From contig BSYQ01000012.1 in NCBI GenBank assembly GCA_030272585.1, forward strand, positions 1,984,001 to 2,048,000: a stretch of DNA of 64,000 nucleotides. Direction: 5' to 3'. A program made the translations under genes and the position numbers. The notes under the pieces are model-generated. The model did no database searches. It was not told the origin of the DNA and was given only the letters and a program-made list of their open reading frames with translations. Origin of the DNA: Bryopsis sp. KO-2023 (taxonomy: Eukaryota > Chlorophyta > Ulvophyceae > Bryopsidales > Bryopsidaceae). Positions within the stretch are counted from its first letter, which is position 1. Every line of letters starts with the position of its first letter. Shown here one piece after another: positions 45,401-54,782 of the stretch.

Positions 45401-46492
45401 GTTTAGAATCCTGCTCCGTTTTTCGGTGTTTTTTTTGCTTAAACGGTTGGAACCTCTGAACAGGGGAAAGCTTTCGTTCGGGGCGGGAATGCACATAAAG
45501 ATGGCCGTCACTCGATGGGTCGAATGGGCGTTCGAGGTCGACGTGAAAGAAGAAGCCGGGCAGCCTCTGTTTCCTTTGCTGAAAGCCACCGCAGATCTTC
45601 TAATGATGCCTAAAGAGCTCCTGACCGATGCCTCCGTGAGGATGGACGTTTTCTCGGCATTGTCCACTAGGTGGGTGTTTCACTTTTCCTTTTGTTGCCT
45701 TTTCATAAAGGAAAAGGGAACAAACATAGCTTTTGGATAACTCCGGTGGTAAAAAAAAAAAAAAAAAAAGCAAAAAGCAAAAATTACCCAGGGAAAAAGA
45801 ATATGTGTGTGTGTGTGTCGATCCGAAACGGCATCTAGGAAATTTTAACGAGAAATTTTGGGGGTTCTTTTTCATTCTTCCCTTTTTTTTAGCTCAGATA
45901 TCACACTTTTACTCTGCATCTCTCTCTACGGGCTTTTTTTTTAATCTGAAAGCTTGACCATTTTTTTTTCGACCCCTCTCTTCCCCCCATCGCTTGTTTT
46001 TCCTTCCGAGAAGAAAGAAAATACACCGAAGCGCCGTCACAAATTTCACAATCCCATCATTTAATGCATTTTCCTTTTTCCCTTGTCATTTTTCCCAGGT
46101 CAATGTGCGCTCTGCTGGAACGCTACACTCCAGACGATTTCGCCCCAGACCCCATCGACACCTCTGTTCTCGAAAACCTGAAAAACCTCCCACAGAGCCA
46201 GCCCATCGACTCCCCCCGAACCCACCTGGTCTACCAACCCCCGTCTGACAGAGGGGACCCTGTGGCAGAATTGACCTCATCGTCCCGATCCAATGTCAGT
46301 TTCAAATCGACCAATTCCTTCGAAGAACACCCCCTGTCGTACGAATTTGACAGCGTCAGTGAGGATGAGCTCGACAGTTTGAGTGCCATGTATGAAGGGG
46401 AGGTCAAGGGAGAAACCCCCTCCAGGTTCAAGCTGTTGAAAGAATTATGGGTGGAAAGAAGGGATAGGAGGTTGGGTAGAGGTTCAAGATGA
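39500..46492 (+). CDS. NT-C2 domain protein of the plant EEIG1/EHBP1 type, 14 exons
   Basis: Exons 39500-39773, 40250-40475, 40676-40749, 41052-41386, 41804-42067, 42258-42559, 42806-42919, 43157-43245, 43384-43592, 44066-44257, 44684-44882, 45073-45193, 45464-45670 and 46099-46492 sum to exactly 3,000 nt (999 aa) with matching phases. Residues 1-166 form an N-terminal C2 domain (FSFKVGTL, LATLY-like strand, CLIFAVLETD, GRVVIDLAEFA) expected to bind membranes. Residues 167-560 are Ser/Pro/Glu-rich linker. Residues 560-900 carry the conserved plant block AYWWSNCVHMRFLL, YLWWKVLMPLV, KLSFGAGMHIKMAVTRW, LLKATADLLMMPKELLTD, LERYTPDDFAPDPI, which resembles a DIL-like fold. Relatives in plants and animals act at membrane-cytoskeleton contacts. 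Exact role here is inference. Confidence 0.88.
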
Positions 46493-47209
46493 GGAAGGGG
46501 GTTGAAAATGGCGAAAAGTTTCCACATCAAGAAAATCGGTGAAAAGCAAGAAATATAGTTGATGCAAGAATTAAGGGAGGTTGTGTGGGTTTTTTTTTTC
46601 GTTTTATGGATAAGGTGGTTTTATCTTATCCTTTTTTTTCAAATTGACATTTGGGGGAAGGGGGGGGAATCTATTGGGAGTTTTTTGGTGTTGGGTTTTT
46701 GTACAAAATGGATTGCCTTGTTATGTATGTTGGCTTGGTTTGATTTTTTTTTTTGGCTTTCGTGATTGCCGAAGCTGAAAAAATGAAAGAAAAAAAGAAA
46801 AAAAATCTGTTTGGGTGTATTGGGGGAAAGAAAAGGGAGGGAATAATCGAAGGGGAGGGCTTCCTGATTGGGATTGAATATGAAAGATGGTTTCTTTTAA
46901 AGTGTTCCATTGTTTGCTCCATTTCTTCCAATTTGGGGTGGCCGCCCAGGTTCACTGTCAGTTTTGGGGTTCCTTTTCCTTCAAACTTTTTTTTCGGTTT
47001 CTGGCATAGTTCTCCTAACCGCAGTCGAATCGTTCAAATTTCAATTCTGAACTCGAGGTTTACAATTGACAGTTTGCTGGAAGATGGGGGGTGAAGGTGG
47101 AATTCGACACGCCTTGCATCGTTTTTATATCAGGGGCTACACTGGGTAGTATAAGGTGGGTACAAATAATTTTGAAATTGTAGAGCAAGACTGGAACAAA
47201 ACCCAGCAA
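46493..47209. other. 3' flank of the NT-C2 gene, gene-free
   Basis: T- and G-rich DNA with no supported gene. It presumably holds the 3' UTR of the upstream gene. No consensus AATAAA seen close to the stop. Confidence 0.5.
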
Positions 47210-47480
47210 GTCAGGAATGGTCAACTTGACCAACCTTGAAAGTGCTTGAAAATTCGATATAGTGATTGGGCACCAAAGCACAGCGCCATAGCGCGAACAT
47301 CACTTCCTCTGCAAAGCATGCTGGACAAATGGGGCTCTCCAATTCTTTCCAATGCAAAGGCAATACCTCCGCCCACTCTATTTGTGCCACTAAAGAACAA
47401 ATCCCGGGCTTCATCATAAAAAAAGCGTTCCCAGAATCCATCCAAATTAGCCCCAAGTACATGCGGCTGTCGACACCTCC
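47210..47480 (-). mobile_element. Possible LINE zinc-tail remnant
   Basis: The minus-strand frame reads LPLHWKELESPICPACFAEE, then FALWRC, which resembles the C-terminal zinc segment of LINE reverse transcriptases (CPxC...E...H/LW.C). Too short to classify; it ends at the hairpin that starts at 47502. Confidence 0.35.
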
Positions 47481-47501
47481 CTTGTGCGTCAAGAAATTTC
47501 T

Positions 47502-47582
47502 TGTGTGTATAGTTTTGAAACCCAAGTGCGAAAATTGTATTTTAAAAATTTTCGCACTTGGGTATCAAAACTATACACACAC
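47502..47582. repeat. Hairpin, two arms of about 34 bp
   Basis: Left arm 47502-47535 and right arm 47548-47582 are inverted copies (TGTGTATAGTTTTGA...CCCAAGTGCGAAAAT) with one or two mismatches around a 12-base loop. It could be a collapsed inverted-repeat element or a transcribed hairpin. Confidence 0.75.
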
Positions 47583-47585
47583 ACA

Positions 47586-48140
47586 AACGATCACGACCTT
47601 ACTACAGCGGCCTGCAAACAAAAGGTTGGGCCAACACCCGGTCACCAGCTCCCGCTTTTGGTTTGCTGCTGGGGCTCCTCGTGTTTCTGCATGGAAACAC
47701 ACCAGAAGCGTGGTCAAAACAAGTCGACGACAAGAAAATCGGATGGGATGAAAGGAACAATGCACGCTTTAGAAGAGAAATTGGTTGTACTGGTCAGCAA
47801 CTGTTCACCAGCCGGTTGGAAACCTGGCAAGCGTTGTGGTCCGGATGCAGAAGCTCGACCTAGCCACCCGCTGAACAGTTGCTGACCAGTACAACCAATT
47901 TCTCTTCTAAAGCGTGCATCGTTCCTTTCATCCCATCCGATTTTCTTGTCGTCGACTTGTTTTGACCACGCTTCTGGTGTGTTTCCATGCAGAAACACGA
48001 GGAGCCCCAGCAGCAAACCATCACGCGCTTACTACAGTGGGCTGCATAAAAGGTGCGGGGACCTCGTGGTGCCCCCTCGAAACCGCTCTTCGAACACCAT
48101 TTGAAGATGGGGCAACACCTGGCCGCTCGCTTTTGGTGTT
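47586..48140. repeat. Inverted duplication of a coding-like segment, flanked by direct repeats
   Basis: Arms 47660-47807 and 47872-48019 are 148 bp each and match at all but one position, around a 64-bp loop. One strand of each arm reads LLLGLLVFLHGNTPEAWSKQ, then KIGWDERN.ARFRREIGCTG, like the start of a secreted protein. Outside the arms, related sequence appears in direct orientation on both sides (CACGACCTTACTACAGCGGCC at 47592 and CACGCGCTTACTACAGTGGGC at 48022). A transcript would fold into a long double strand. Confidence 0.8.
48047..48125 (+). repeat. Dispersed repeat, copy 2
   Basis: TGGTGCCCCCTCGAAACC, CTCTTCGAACACCATTTG and GGCAACACCTGGCC match the copy at 33500-33610. A shortened form without the middle seems to sit at 47596-47655. 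Confidence 0.5.
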
Positions 48141-48670
48141 CATTTCGTTTCGTTTTTTCGTGTACATTTCAGGGACAATAGTTGCAATTGTTATTGCAGG
48201 TGGCATTCCATCACCTGGGGGTTCCTGCAGGCTTGGTATTTTCTAGAAAGAAATACGAATGATTACTTTGTCTTCTAAATTGAGGTGGGGTTCATGATAT
48301 AACAAATTTACAGGCCTCGTTACAAATTCCTACAGACTTAAAAACAGAGCCTAAGGTAGATAAACTCATCAGCTTATATATAACACAAAAGGGGGTGCAC
48401 ACACCCCAAGTAAACAGAAAACCTAGCAACTTGAAAGTCAGTATTCGCTTTACTACCCAACACTAAAAAAAAACAAGTTTCAACGCTGTCCCTCACGAAA
48501 ACAGTGGGGCGAGCGTCAAGCAAGTACACAATCTTCTGTCCAAATTCTCAAAATCCCTCGCCGCTGCTGAAAATTAAGGCGAAATGCGTCCCAACCTCGT
48601 TTCCCCTAAAGATTGAACAGTTCAGGCCTGGAGAAGAATTACAGCCGCCGACAGAACGGCTCAATCCAAC
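48141..48670. other. Gene-free spacer
   Basis: Mixed-composition DNA with no supported gene; its right end is probably the 3' UTR of the minus-strand gene that follows. Confidence 0.5.
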
Positions 48671-49473
48671 TTATCTCCTGCCAGGGGCACCAGGCTGTCC
48701 TGGCGCTCCTCCGCCACCACCGCCGCCACCTCCGCCGCCGCCACCACCACCACGACCGCCGTGGCCCCCACCGAAGCCGCCACCGCGGCCGCCTTGACCA
48801 GGCGCGGGTGCAGGGTGTGCGAAGGCCACGGGTGTGGACTTCTTACCGCCGCACTTGCACTTACAATCTTTGAAATCTTTGAAATGGAAAGCGCAAGTCA
48901 AAGGATCGCACTCTACAGCCACAACAAAAACCCGCTTGCTCATTGCTGACCTCCTTGCAACAAAGATTGAACAGTGGAACTTGACGAATTCAGTTTTTGC
49001 TCACTCCAGTCTCCACAGTCGTGCAACTTCGACGCCTTTCCAGCAACGAGACATTGGCACTCGCACTCGTTATCGTCCCATGCCGCGGCATCGCAGTTGA
49101 ATTTTTCCTTGTGGCCGTCGCAATCTGAATAAACAACGTCTCAGTTCATGTTATTTCCATCAGCGCCCGCACATCCCCGATCTCAATTCAGCGATAAATG
49201 GCGCGGGATGCCCTCACCTTGTTTCTTGCAGGCGTTCAACTTTCGGCCCCCTCCCGGAAAACCTGAAAAAGACACACAACTTGTGTGTCTTTCAACTCAT
49301 TGAATGAGTTGAAGGAATGCCCACCAAGATAGGCGAATGGGCCGCTGCTCAATTATTCCAGGTCCAGTTGACGCACCACCAGATCAAAACTTTGGAATGA
49401 ATGAAAACATACCATTAGCGACAGCCAGCGCCGCAAAAACGCAAGCAACCAGAAGAATGCGCGTCGAAGTCAT
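48671..49473 (-). CDS. Secreted cysteine-rich protein with glycine-rich tail
   Basis: Exons 49473-49413, 49262-49218, 49124-49005 and 48912-48671 join in phase 1 at every junction to 155 aa. Signal peptide MTSTRILLVACVFAALAVANG, cut probably after ANG. The middle holds about a dozen Cys in C-x-C and spaced pairs (DCDGHKEKFNCDAAAWDDNE; CECQC; DCKCKCGGKK), suggesting a disulfide-bonded or metal-binding module. The last 40 residues are Pro/Ala then a run of Gly with GRGGGFGGGHGGRG, as in cell-wall or extracellular-matrix proteins. Exact gene borders are well supported by splice sites; the family is unknown to me. Confidence 0.78.
49265..49314. repeat. Two adjacent short palindromes in an intron
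   Basis: AAAGACACACAA-C-TTGTGTGTCTTT is followed at once by CAACTCATTGAATGAGTTG. They lie at the 3' side of the first intron of the secreted-protein gene and could fold near its acceptor. Confidence 0.7.
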
Positions 49474-49870
49474 CTTGGAGATCGAAAGGCAAGAGGTGTG
49501 TTTGCACAGCTGCTGAGGGATGTGGTTTCTTTCACGCCCCTCCCAACTTCCCTCGACGTATTTATTGTGGTGGCGGGGCTCGTATTTGGAGCGTTACGTG
49601 TGTGTCGGGGACACCTGGTGCATTCGGTGTCATTTCTAACTCTACTTTTCAAATGTTTTCCCATGGGTGGGTCTTTCAGTGTCCTCTCGTCCTTGCAATC
49701 AATCAATCAATCATTGATTCCATGTGCCTGAAAATATCCAGAGCGCAACTGGCCGTCTTGTTGTCCCCAAAAAGCTCACAGGAGAGGGTGGAGTGGTCAT
49801 CACTCTGGGTCGGGGCACTGAGGAATTGGGTATCCTCTCTGTATGTTACTCTGAGTCTTCTTTCTTTTAA

Positions 49871-50200
49871 GAAGGTTGCACACCTTGTTTCAACAACAAC
49901 AACAATGATTACACACACAGAAACCGCCCGCCCCGGCTTATTTCAGACAGGATATCTACTGCGGGTGTAGAGGTTGCTGACTCTCTTTATTTGACCAAGA
50001 GGGGTAGTGGATGTTTTGGATGTTCGGATCGTTACAACTCTGGTCTAGACCCTGAAGATCTTCAGGGTTTTTTTCTTTGTTGGGTTGTTTTACTGCTTTT
50101 ATGACATTTTGTCGGGGTAAAAATGAGGTGCACGTTAAACTTTGTTTCGCAATAAAGGGTGGGTGGCTTCTGCGTGTGTAGTCATTGTTGTTGTTCTTGC
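49871..50200. repeat. Inverted pair of CAACAA/ACACACAGAAACC repeats
   Basis: 49871-49925 (plus) carries GAAGGTTGCACACC, (CAA)n, TGATTACACACACAGAAACC. 50164-50200 carries the inverted version (TTCTGCGTGTGTAGTCATTGTTG). The same pair recurs at 53099-53231, so these are probably ends of a small repeat family. Confidence 0.55.
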
Positions 50201-50739
50201 TTTTATTGCCATGCCACTTTCAATTCAGATAACTGGGAGGCACACTTTGTTCACTGCCAATATTCGGAGCAAGCGAATTCTAACAGAAAATTGATTTCGG
50301 GGGGTTTAATTTCTAAAAAAATTGTCACCTTCAGGAGTTGGTAGCCTTAAAAGGCCCATGCCCAACCCACACCCTCCGGCCTGGCAGCCACCCTCACCCT
50401 CCACGGGCCTACATCTTTGACCGTGGCCCGGCTCAGGCCACGGTCTGACGATTTGGGTGGCTGCCTTTGTTGGTGCCCCCAACTGGGGACGGCTCACCCT
50501 GAACCACATCACATTCCCATCATTTCTTTTGTCCGAATACCATTCTGCATCCAAAAAAAGTTGGTTGTGCAGATGGCCATCGATGTTGAATCCAAGTGGA
50601 TACAGGCAATAGCCACAAAACTCAAATATCGCAATGATGCAATCTTATGTGGTTTTCACCAGGCAGGAGTTTTTCAGGTGGGTTGTACTTTGCTAGAAAT
50701 GCAGATATCCAGAAAGAGGTATTTCCAATGTTCGCTTAC
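50201..50739 (-). other. 3' region of the proline-rich membrane-anchor gene
   Basis: The last donor of the gene at 50740 (phase 1) needs a further exon. Acceptors at GGATGCAG (about 50550) and GTGGTTCAG (about 50507) both give an immediate stop (TAA or TGG-TGA), so the coding end is probably one of these. A GC-rich block at 50345-50480 has open minus frames without other support. Confidence 0.4.
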
Positions 50740-51426
50740 ATTGTCGCAAGGGGCCCCAGGAGCTCGCTCCCGGATCCCCAGGCTGAAGCTCCCAGATGCT
50801 CGCCATGAGGTCCGCTTCCGCTTTCTGAAGGTTCGCCTCCACGTCTTGGATCACTTCCGGATCCGCCCGTAAGAGTTTCTTGTGGGCCTGGCAGGAACAG
50901 GACGCCACAGTTAGTTCACGTCTGGATGTCTGGATGCATGCATTTGTGGGGAGGAGAAAGAACGCATCGCTAACTGATACTCATCCCAAAAATTGACGTA
51001 TACCAGAAGGTCTTCGAGCCTCTGTTTCTCCCCGAGCTCAACGTCTATAATATCTTGGAGGCTCAGGACCGGGATTTCAGCCTGAATAGTGAAAAGCCAC
51101 ACGTGCCGAGCTCAGGTCGAAGACGTCACAGCGGAAAACACCCATCTTGATCCCACTGGGTCTTTGACGACAGTGCTGAGCGAAGGATAGGCGCTGTTTC
51201 GGCTTAATGTCGATGCCTTGAACGAAAAGCTTGTAAAGAAAATTACCTGGGGAGGCGGGAGCGGGGCCGCTGGAACCGCTTGAACGGCTTGAACGGCTGG
51301 AACCGCTGGGACGGCTGGGACCGCTGGAACCGGTGGAACCGCTTGCTGGCGCCGGCGATGCCGGCGATTCACCCAAAGGGCGCACCCTACGGCGATCGCC
51401 GAAGCAATGGCGGTTTTGACGAACAT
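50740..51426 (-). CDS. Small membrane-anchored protein with PAVPAV repeats
   Basis: Exons 51426-51247, 51081-51004 and 50887-50740 are joined at GTAATT/ATTCAG and GTATAC/GCCAG in phase 0; a GTAAGC donor leaves phase 1 toward a terminal exon of a few bases. About 136 aa. N-terminal hydrophobic helix (KTAIASAIAVGCALWV) with RRHRRR behind it, so a membrane anchor with a positive cytosolic side. Then a PAVPAVPAVPAVQAVQAV repeat, then two acidic helices (LQDIIDVELGEKQRLEDLL and DPEVIQDVEANLQKAEADLM). Function unknown; possibly a tether. A decayed partial copy of exon 3 lies at about 52150. Confidence 0.65.
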
Positions 51427-52139
51427 CTCCTTTTCTTTTTGGCTTCTCGCTCAAAAGAAACAAGAAAATGCTTGTGCGCTGGTGGGTGAAACGAAATTGA
51501 AGGAGGCAATATACCGTGTGGAATACCGCTGTCTAACCGTCATTCCCTGGACCTCCCAAAATCTTTGACCGACAGCTATGTGGTTTTACTCAGTTAAAAT
51601 CTCAAGCGCTTGCAAATGGACCCAGAACTGAAGTCGAAAAACATTTTGTGAAAAGTGTTATAGGGACAATACTGGTCCCTGAGATATTGCAGGTGATATC
51701 ACAGACGCCGCGGTTTACTGGGGCGACCGTTGCGCCATGGACACTATTTTAACAACAGAGCAAACTCTTCTTGACGGGGCGCGATATTCTCGGCACGCCG
51801 CCGCGGCAGCCGAACAAAATTTGTGATTTGTGCCGTCGGGTTTCGCGTTGCTTTTGTTATTTTCCTACTTTCGCTGAGCAGATACATACAAGGGATGCTG
51901 GCGTTCACTACAACTTGTCCCTTGAAGTTGGGATCTCACGTCGAGAAAATGTCAATAGTTGCCGCAACACCTGCATCTTCTTCTGCAACTCGTGTTGCCG
52001 GCGGCAGTGACGAGTCGCATTACAGTATTATTTGGACTTTGTGCTCGGAAGTAGTTCAAGTGGTGCGCACTTGTGGCATAAGCTAAAATTTGGGCTGCTG
52101 TGTTTTGCAAAGCTTCGGCAAGTGCAGTGCGTTGTTCAC
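51427..52139. other. Gene-free stretch upstream of the proline-rich gene
   Basis: Contains open plus frames (for example around 51823-52086 with a hydrophobic run) but no splice or homology support. The first part should hold the promoter of the minus-strand gene. Confidence 0.45.
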
Positions 52140-52149
52140 TTAAGGTACA

Positions 52150-52260
52150 TTGCAGGGGCCCCAGGCGCTTGCCTCCTGAACCCCTCGACTAAAGCTCCAG
52201 GATCAGCGCCATCAAGTCTACCTTCACCCCCTGTGTACCGTCCCGTCCTTGTTGAAATGT
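52150..52260 (-). pseudogene. Fragment related to exon 3 of the proline-rich gene
   Basis: On the plus strand GCAGGGGCCCCAGGCGCTTG and the following 45 bases match 50745-50815 (GCAAGGGGCCCCAGGAGCTC...) at most positions, including AAGCTCC and CGCCAT. The minus-strand reading frame is interrupted by a TAG, so it is a dead partial duplicate. Confidence 0.55.
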
Positions 52261-53286
52261 CGGGCCGCCCTGTGATGTCTTTGACCTGGGTGCAACGATT
52301 CCGTCGGGATTTCCTATTTCACGTTGATACACACCCAAGTGTATCATGTGCCACACGTGACGCCTGAACGCCAGGGTTAGGCTGGCCCTTGCAGTGGCAT
52401 AAAAAAGAAAGAACCTGGTGTTTCACTATGGAAGAGAAGAATTGTGCACGCTTCTTCAAATTCCAGATCCGACCGCAAGCTTGGAACCACGAATCAAAAA
52501 AGCATCATGCTCAAGCTGAATAGTTTTCATAGTTTTGCATTCCCACACACCCTTCGCATCGTTTTTCTTTCGCAACTTATTTTTCATTGGGGGAGTTGGT
52601 AGACCATCCGAGAGGCGTCATGTTTCCTTTTGACCACCCAAAACATTGCAACTGTGCCCAAAAAAGCTTCTTCTCATCTTGGAGGATTCAGGAAACAATA
52701 AAAACCGATGATTACGTAATCATATACTTTTGTATATAAAAAGGCAAAAAGAGGCCATCACCCCTCATAATGCTGGAGAAAAAACAAGTGTAACCACCAT
52801 GTAAAGAACTCTCATGCATGCAAAGAGCCCGCCGCCAAAAGCTTCAAATCTAAGAAAAAGAAAGGAAAAAAAACAAAAAGTAATCCCCTGTTGTTAACCA
52901 GCACACTTTCAACATCCCCAACAGCACTCGACGACTTCTCGCATTCAGTGAATCTAGAGTGTTGGAAAGCGGCTTCAGGAGATGGTCAATCACATGGGAT
53001 GCACCTGGAGCACAACACATCTAACAGTATCTTTCAGCACCCACACAGAAATCTGAAAACGCTCAAGCAATGCTGGAACAACTCAACTCACCTGCACCCA
53101 ACAACAACAACAAAGATTACATGTTGCCTGAGGAGTCACTCTGCTTCTCAGAAGGTTGCGATAGGCTATCGCAACCTAATACAGGTTGGTAGGTTTCTGT
53201 GTGTGTAATTATTGTTGTTGTTGTTGCAACCTAATTCCAAACAATCACCTCATCAAAAATCAACTGGATCCACAAGCCCAAAAAAA
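52261..53286. other. Gene-free stretch with repeats
   Basis: AT-rich, no supported gene. It contains a small hairpin (GATACAC/GTGTATC near 52325) and the repeat pair at 53099-53231. Confidence 0.5.
53099..53231. repeat. Second inverted pair of the CAACAA repeat family
   Basis: CAACAACAACAAAGATTACA at 53099 and its inverted partner GGTTTCTGTGTGTGTAATTA followed by (TTG)n at 53191-53226, with a perfect palindrome AGGTTGCGATAG-GCTATCGCAACCT (about 53153-53177) between them. Confidence 0.6.
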
Positions 53287-53460
53287 CTAATCAAGGCTGA
53301 AGAGATGCAGGAAGTCGCTCAACCACTGACTCAGCTTTTTTCTTGTTGAATGGTGGAAAATCCCAGAAATTTTGATTGATTGGAACTGAGCGCCAGCCAA
53401 CGGTCCGAGTTCGATCCCATCCAACTCATGGACGAATGATGCCCTCTCACCCGGATCCAT
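53287..53460 (-). CDS. Small ORF, 57 aa, unknown
   Basis: ATG at 53460 to TAG. The product (MDPGERASFVHELDGIELGP, then a helix ending SDFLHLFSLD) has protein-like composition and is divergent from the secreted-protein gene at 53635. No splice sites or homologues recognised, so it may be chance. Confidence 0.3.
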   Translation of the reverse strand: MDPGERASFVHELDGIELGPLAGAQFQSIKISGIFHHSTRKKLSQWLSDFLHLFSLD

Positions 53461-53634
53461 GATGCGACGGGGAGGGGCGAGCTTCAATAAATCCTATCCA
53501 AACCACCCGTCACGTTGGAGAGGAGGAAGGCAACAGTGTCCGCTCATTTGCGTGGGGTCGAATATCGTCTTCAGAACGGGATAAACCTTCTTCCGCCGGT
53601 GTCGCGCTAGCGCAGTCCTCCTTTCCAGTTCAAG

Positions 53635-54782
53635 ATGAGGTCGTTTGCAGCAGTCGCATTGATGGCCATGGTTGCAATCGTTGCCGTGGGAGTGGCGGAG
53701 GCCTCGACTGAGCTCAAACACGGTATCAGCGTCGACCAGAGGACCTCGTCCGCTCGTTTCTTTTCTGATTTGAAACTTTTGTGGGGGGTGTTGCGTGTGT
53801 TTGGAGGGTTTGGATTTGGGGGGGAGGGGGACGCCATTCTTGTTCAGATATTATTATGAAGAAAGGCTTGACGCTTCGTGTGGGTTTTGGACTCTTGTTG
53901 CTGGTCCCAGCGCTGAGTGTGAATGGTGTTCGCGTTTTTGCAGCGTCGCGCAGCTTGAGGCTTTTGCCCATCCGACCCAGTAAGTATCTATCGGAGAAGA
54001 ACAAACAAATTCGCATCTTTTCACCAGCTCGTTTCGAAGTCCTATCTTCCTCTCCCCGCCGCCATAATTTGATGGAGAACAAAGATATGAGGTCCTGGCT
54101 GTCAAGACGGGGGCACTTGTCATAATTTTCTTTCTCCGGTTTGCAGATGGTTTTTCGGTCGGCTGGGGGCTGGGCTTGGGAGCGGAGGTGGACGACATCG
54201 AGGCCGAGGTTGATTTTGGACCTTTCGGCTTCACCCTCGATCCTGTCCCAAGCGAGGACAAGAAAGAGAAGAAGAAGTCGCCGCCGCCAGCGCCAGCGCC
54301 AGCTCCAGCCTGCGAGAAATATTGCGACCCCGTAAGTTAGATAGCGAGGGAATATGTCGCAGCCGGTATCACGTGGGGGTGGTTTCGGGTGTTTCATTGG
54401 TTTTGTCGGAAGATCCAAGAAAAAATATGCGGAGTGGGGGGATATAGATCTAGATATAGATAGACAGATATTATGCTCATCTGATCAATTTTGATTGGAT
54501 TGTGCTGTGAAACACACACACACACACAAGCCTTAAAAAATTAATAAGGGGTGCTATCAACATTTGAAACTGTGAACACTGAACATTGTAGCTTCTCCCG
54601 AGGTTTTTTCTTGCTGACGTTTTTCTGTTTTTTTGTGTTTTTTTGTGTTTTTTTGTGTACAGTACACTGGAATTGTGTGCTGTGCAACTGCGGACGGTTT
54701 GTGTGAGCCCAATGGGGAGGTTGTCGAAGGCTGTGGATTGGAACCTGAGGCGCACTATACATACGGCTATGGCCGCAAATGA
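53635..54782 (+). CDS. Small secreted cysteine-containing protein, four exons
   Basis: Exons 53635-53722, 53944-53979, 54147-54331 and 54663-54782 have phases 1, 1, 0 and total 429 nt (142 aa). Signal peptide (MRSFAAVALMAMVAIVAVGV, cut near AEA). A Gly-rich strand segment (GFSVGWGLGLGAEVDDIEAE) is followed by a lysine run, a PPPAPAPAPAP hinge, and a compact C-terminal Cys module with seven Cys (CEKYC, IVCCATADGLC, GCG) ending YTYGYGRK. The Pro/Ala hinge plus Cys module suggests an extracellular wall or binding protein. It has the same small-exon design as the secreted gene at 48671 but no clear sequence similarity to it. Confidence 0.78.

Noticed and set aside
50306-50554. GC-rich 82-aa minus ORF as a separate gene
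   Set aside because: No start or splice support of its own; it is probably the 3' region of the proline-rich gene.
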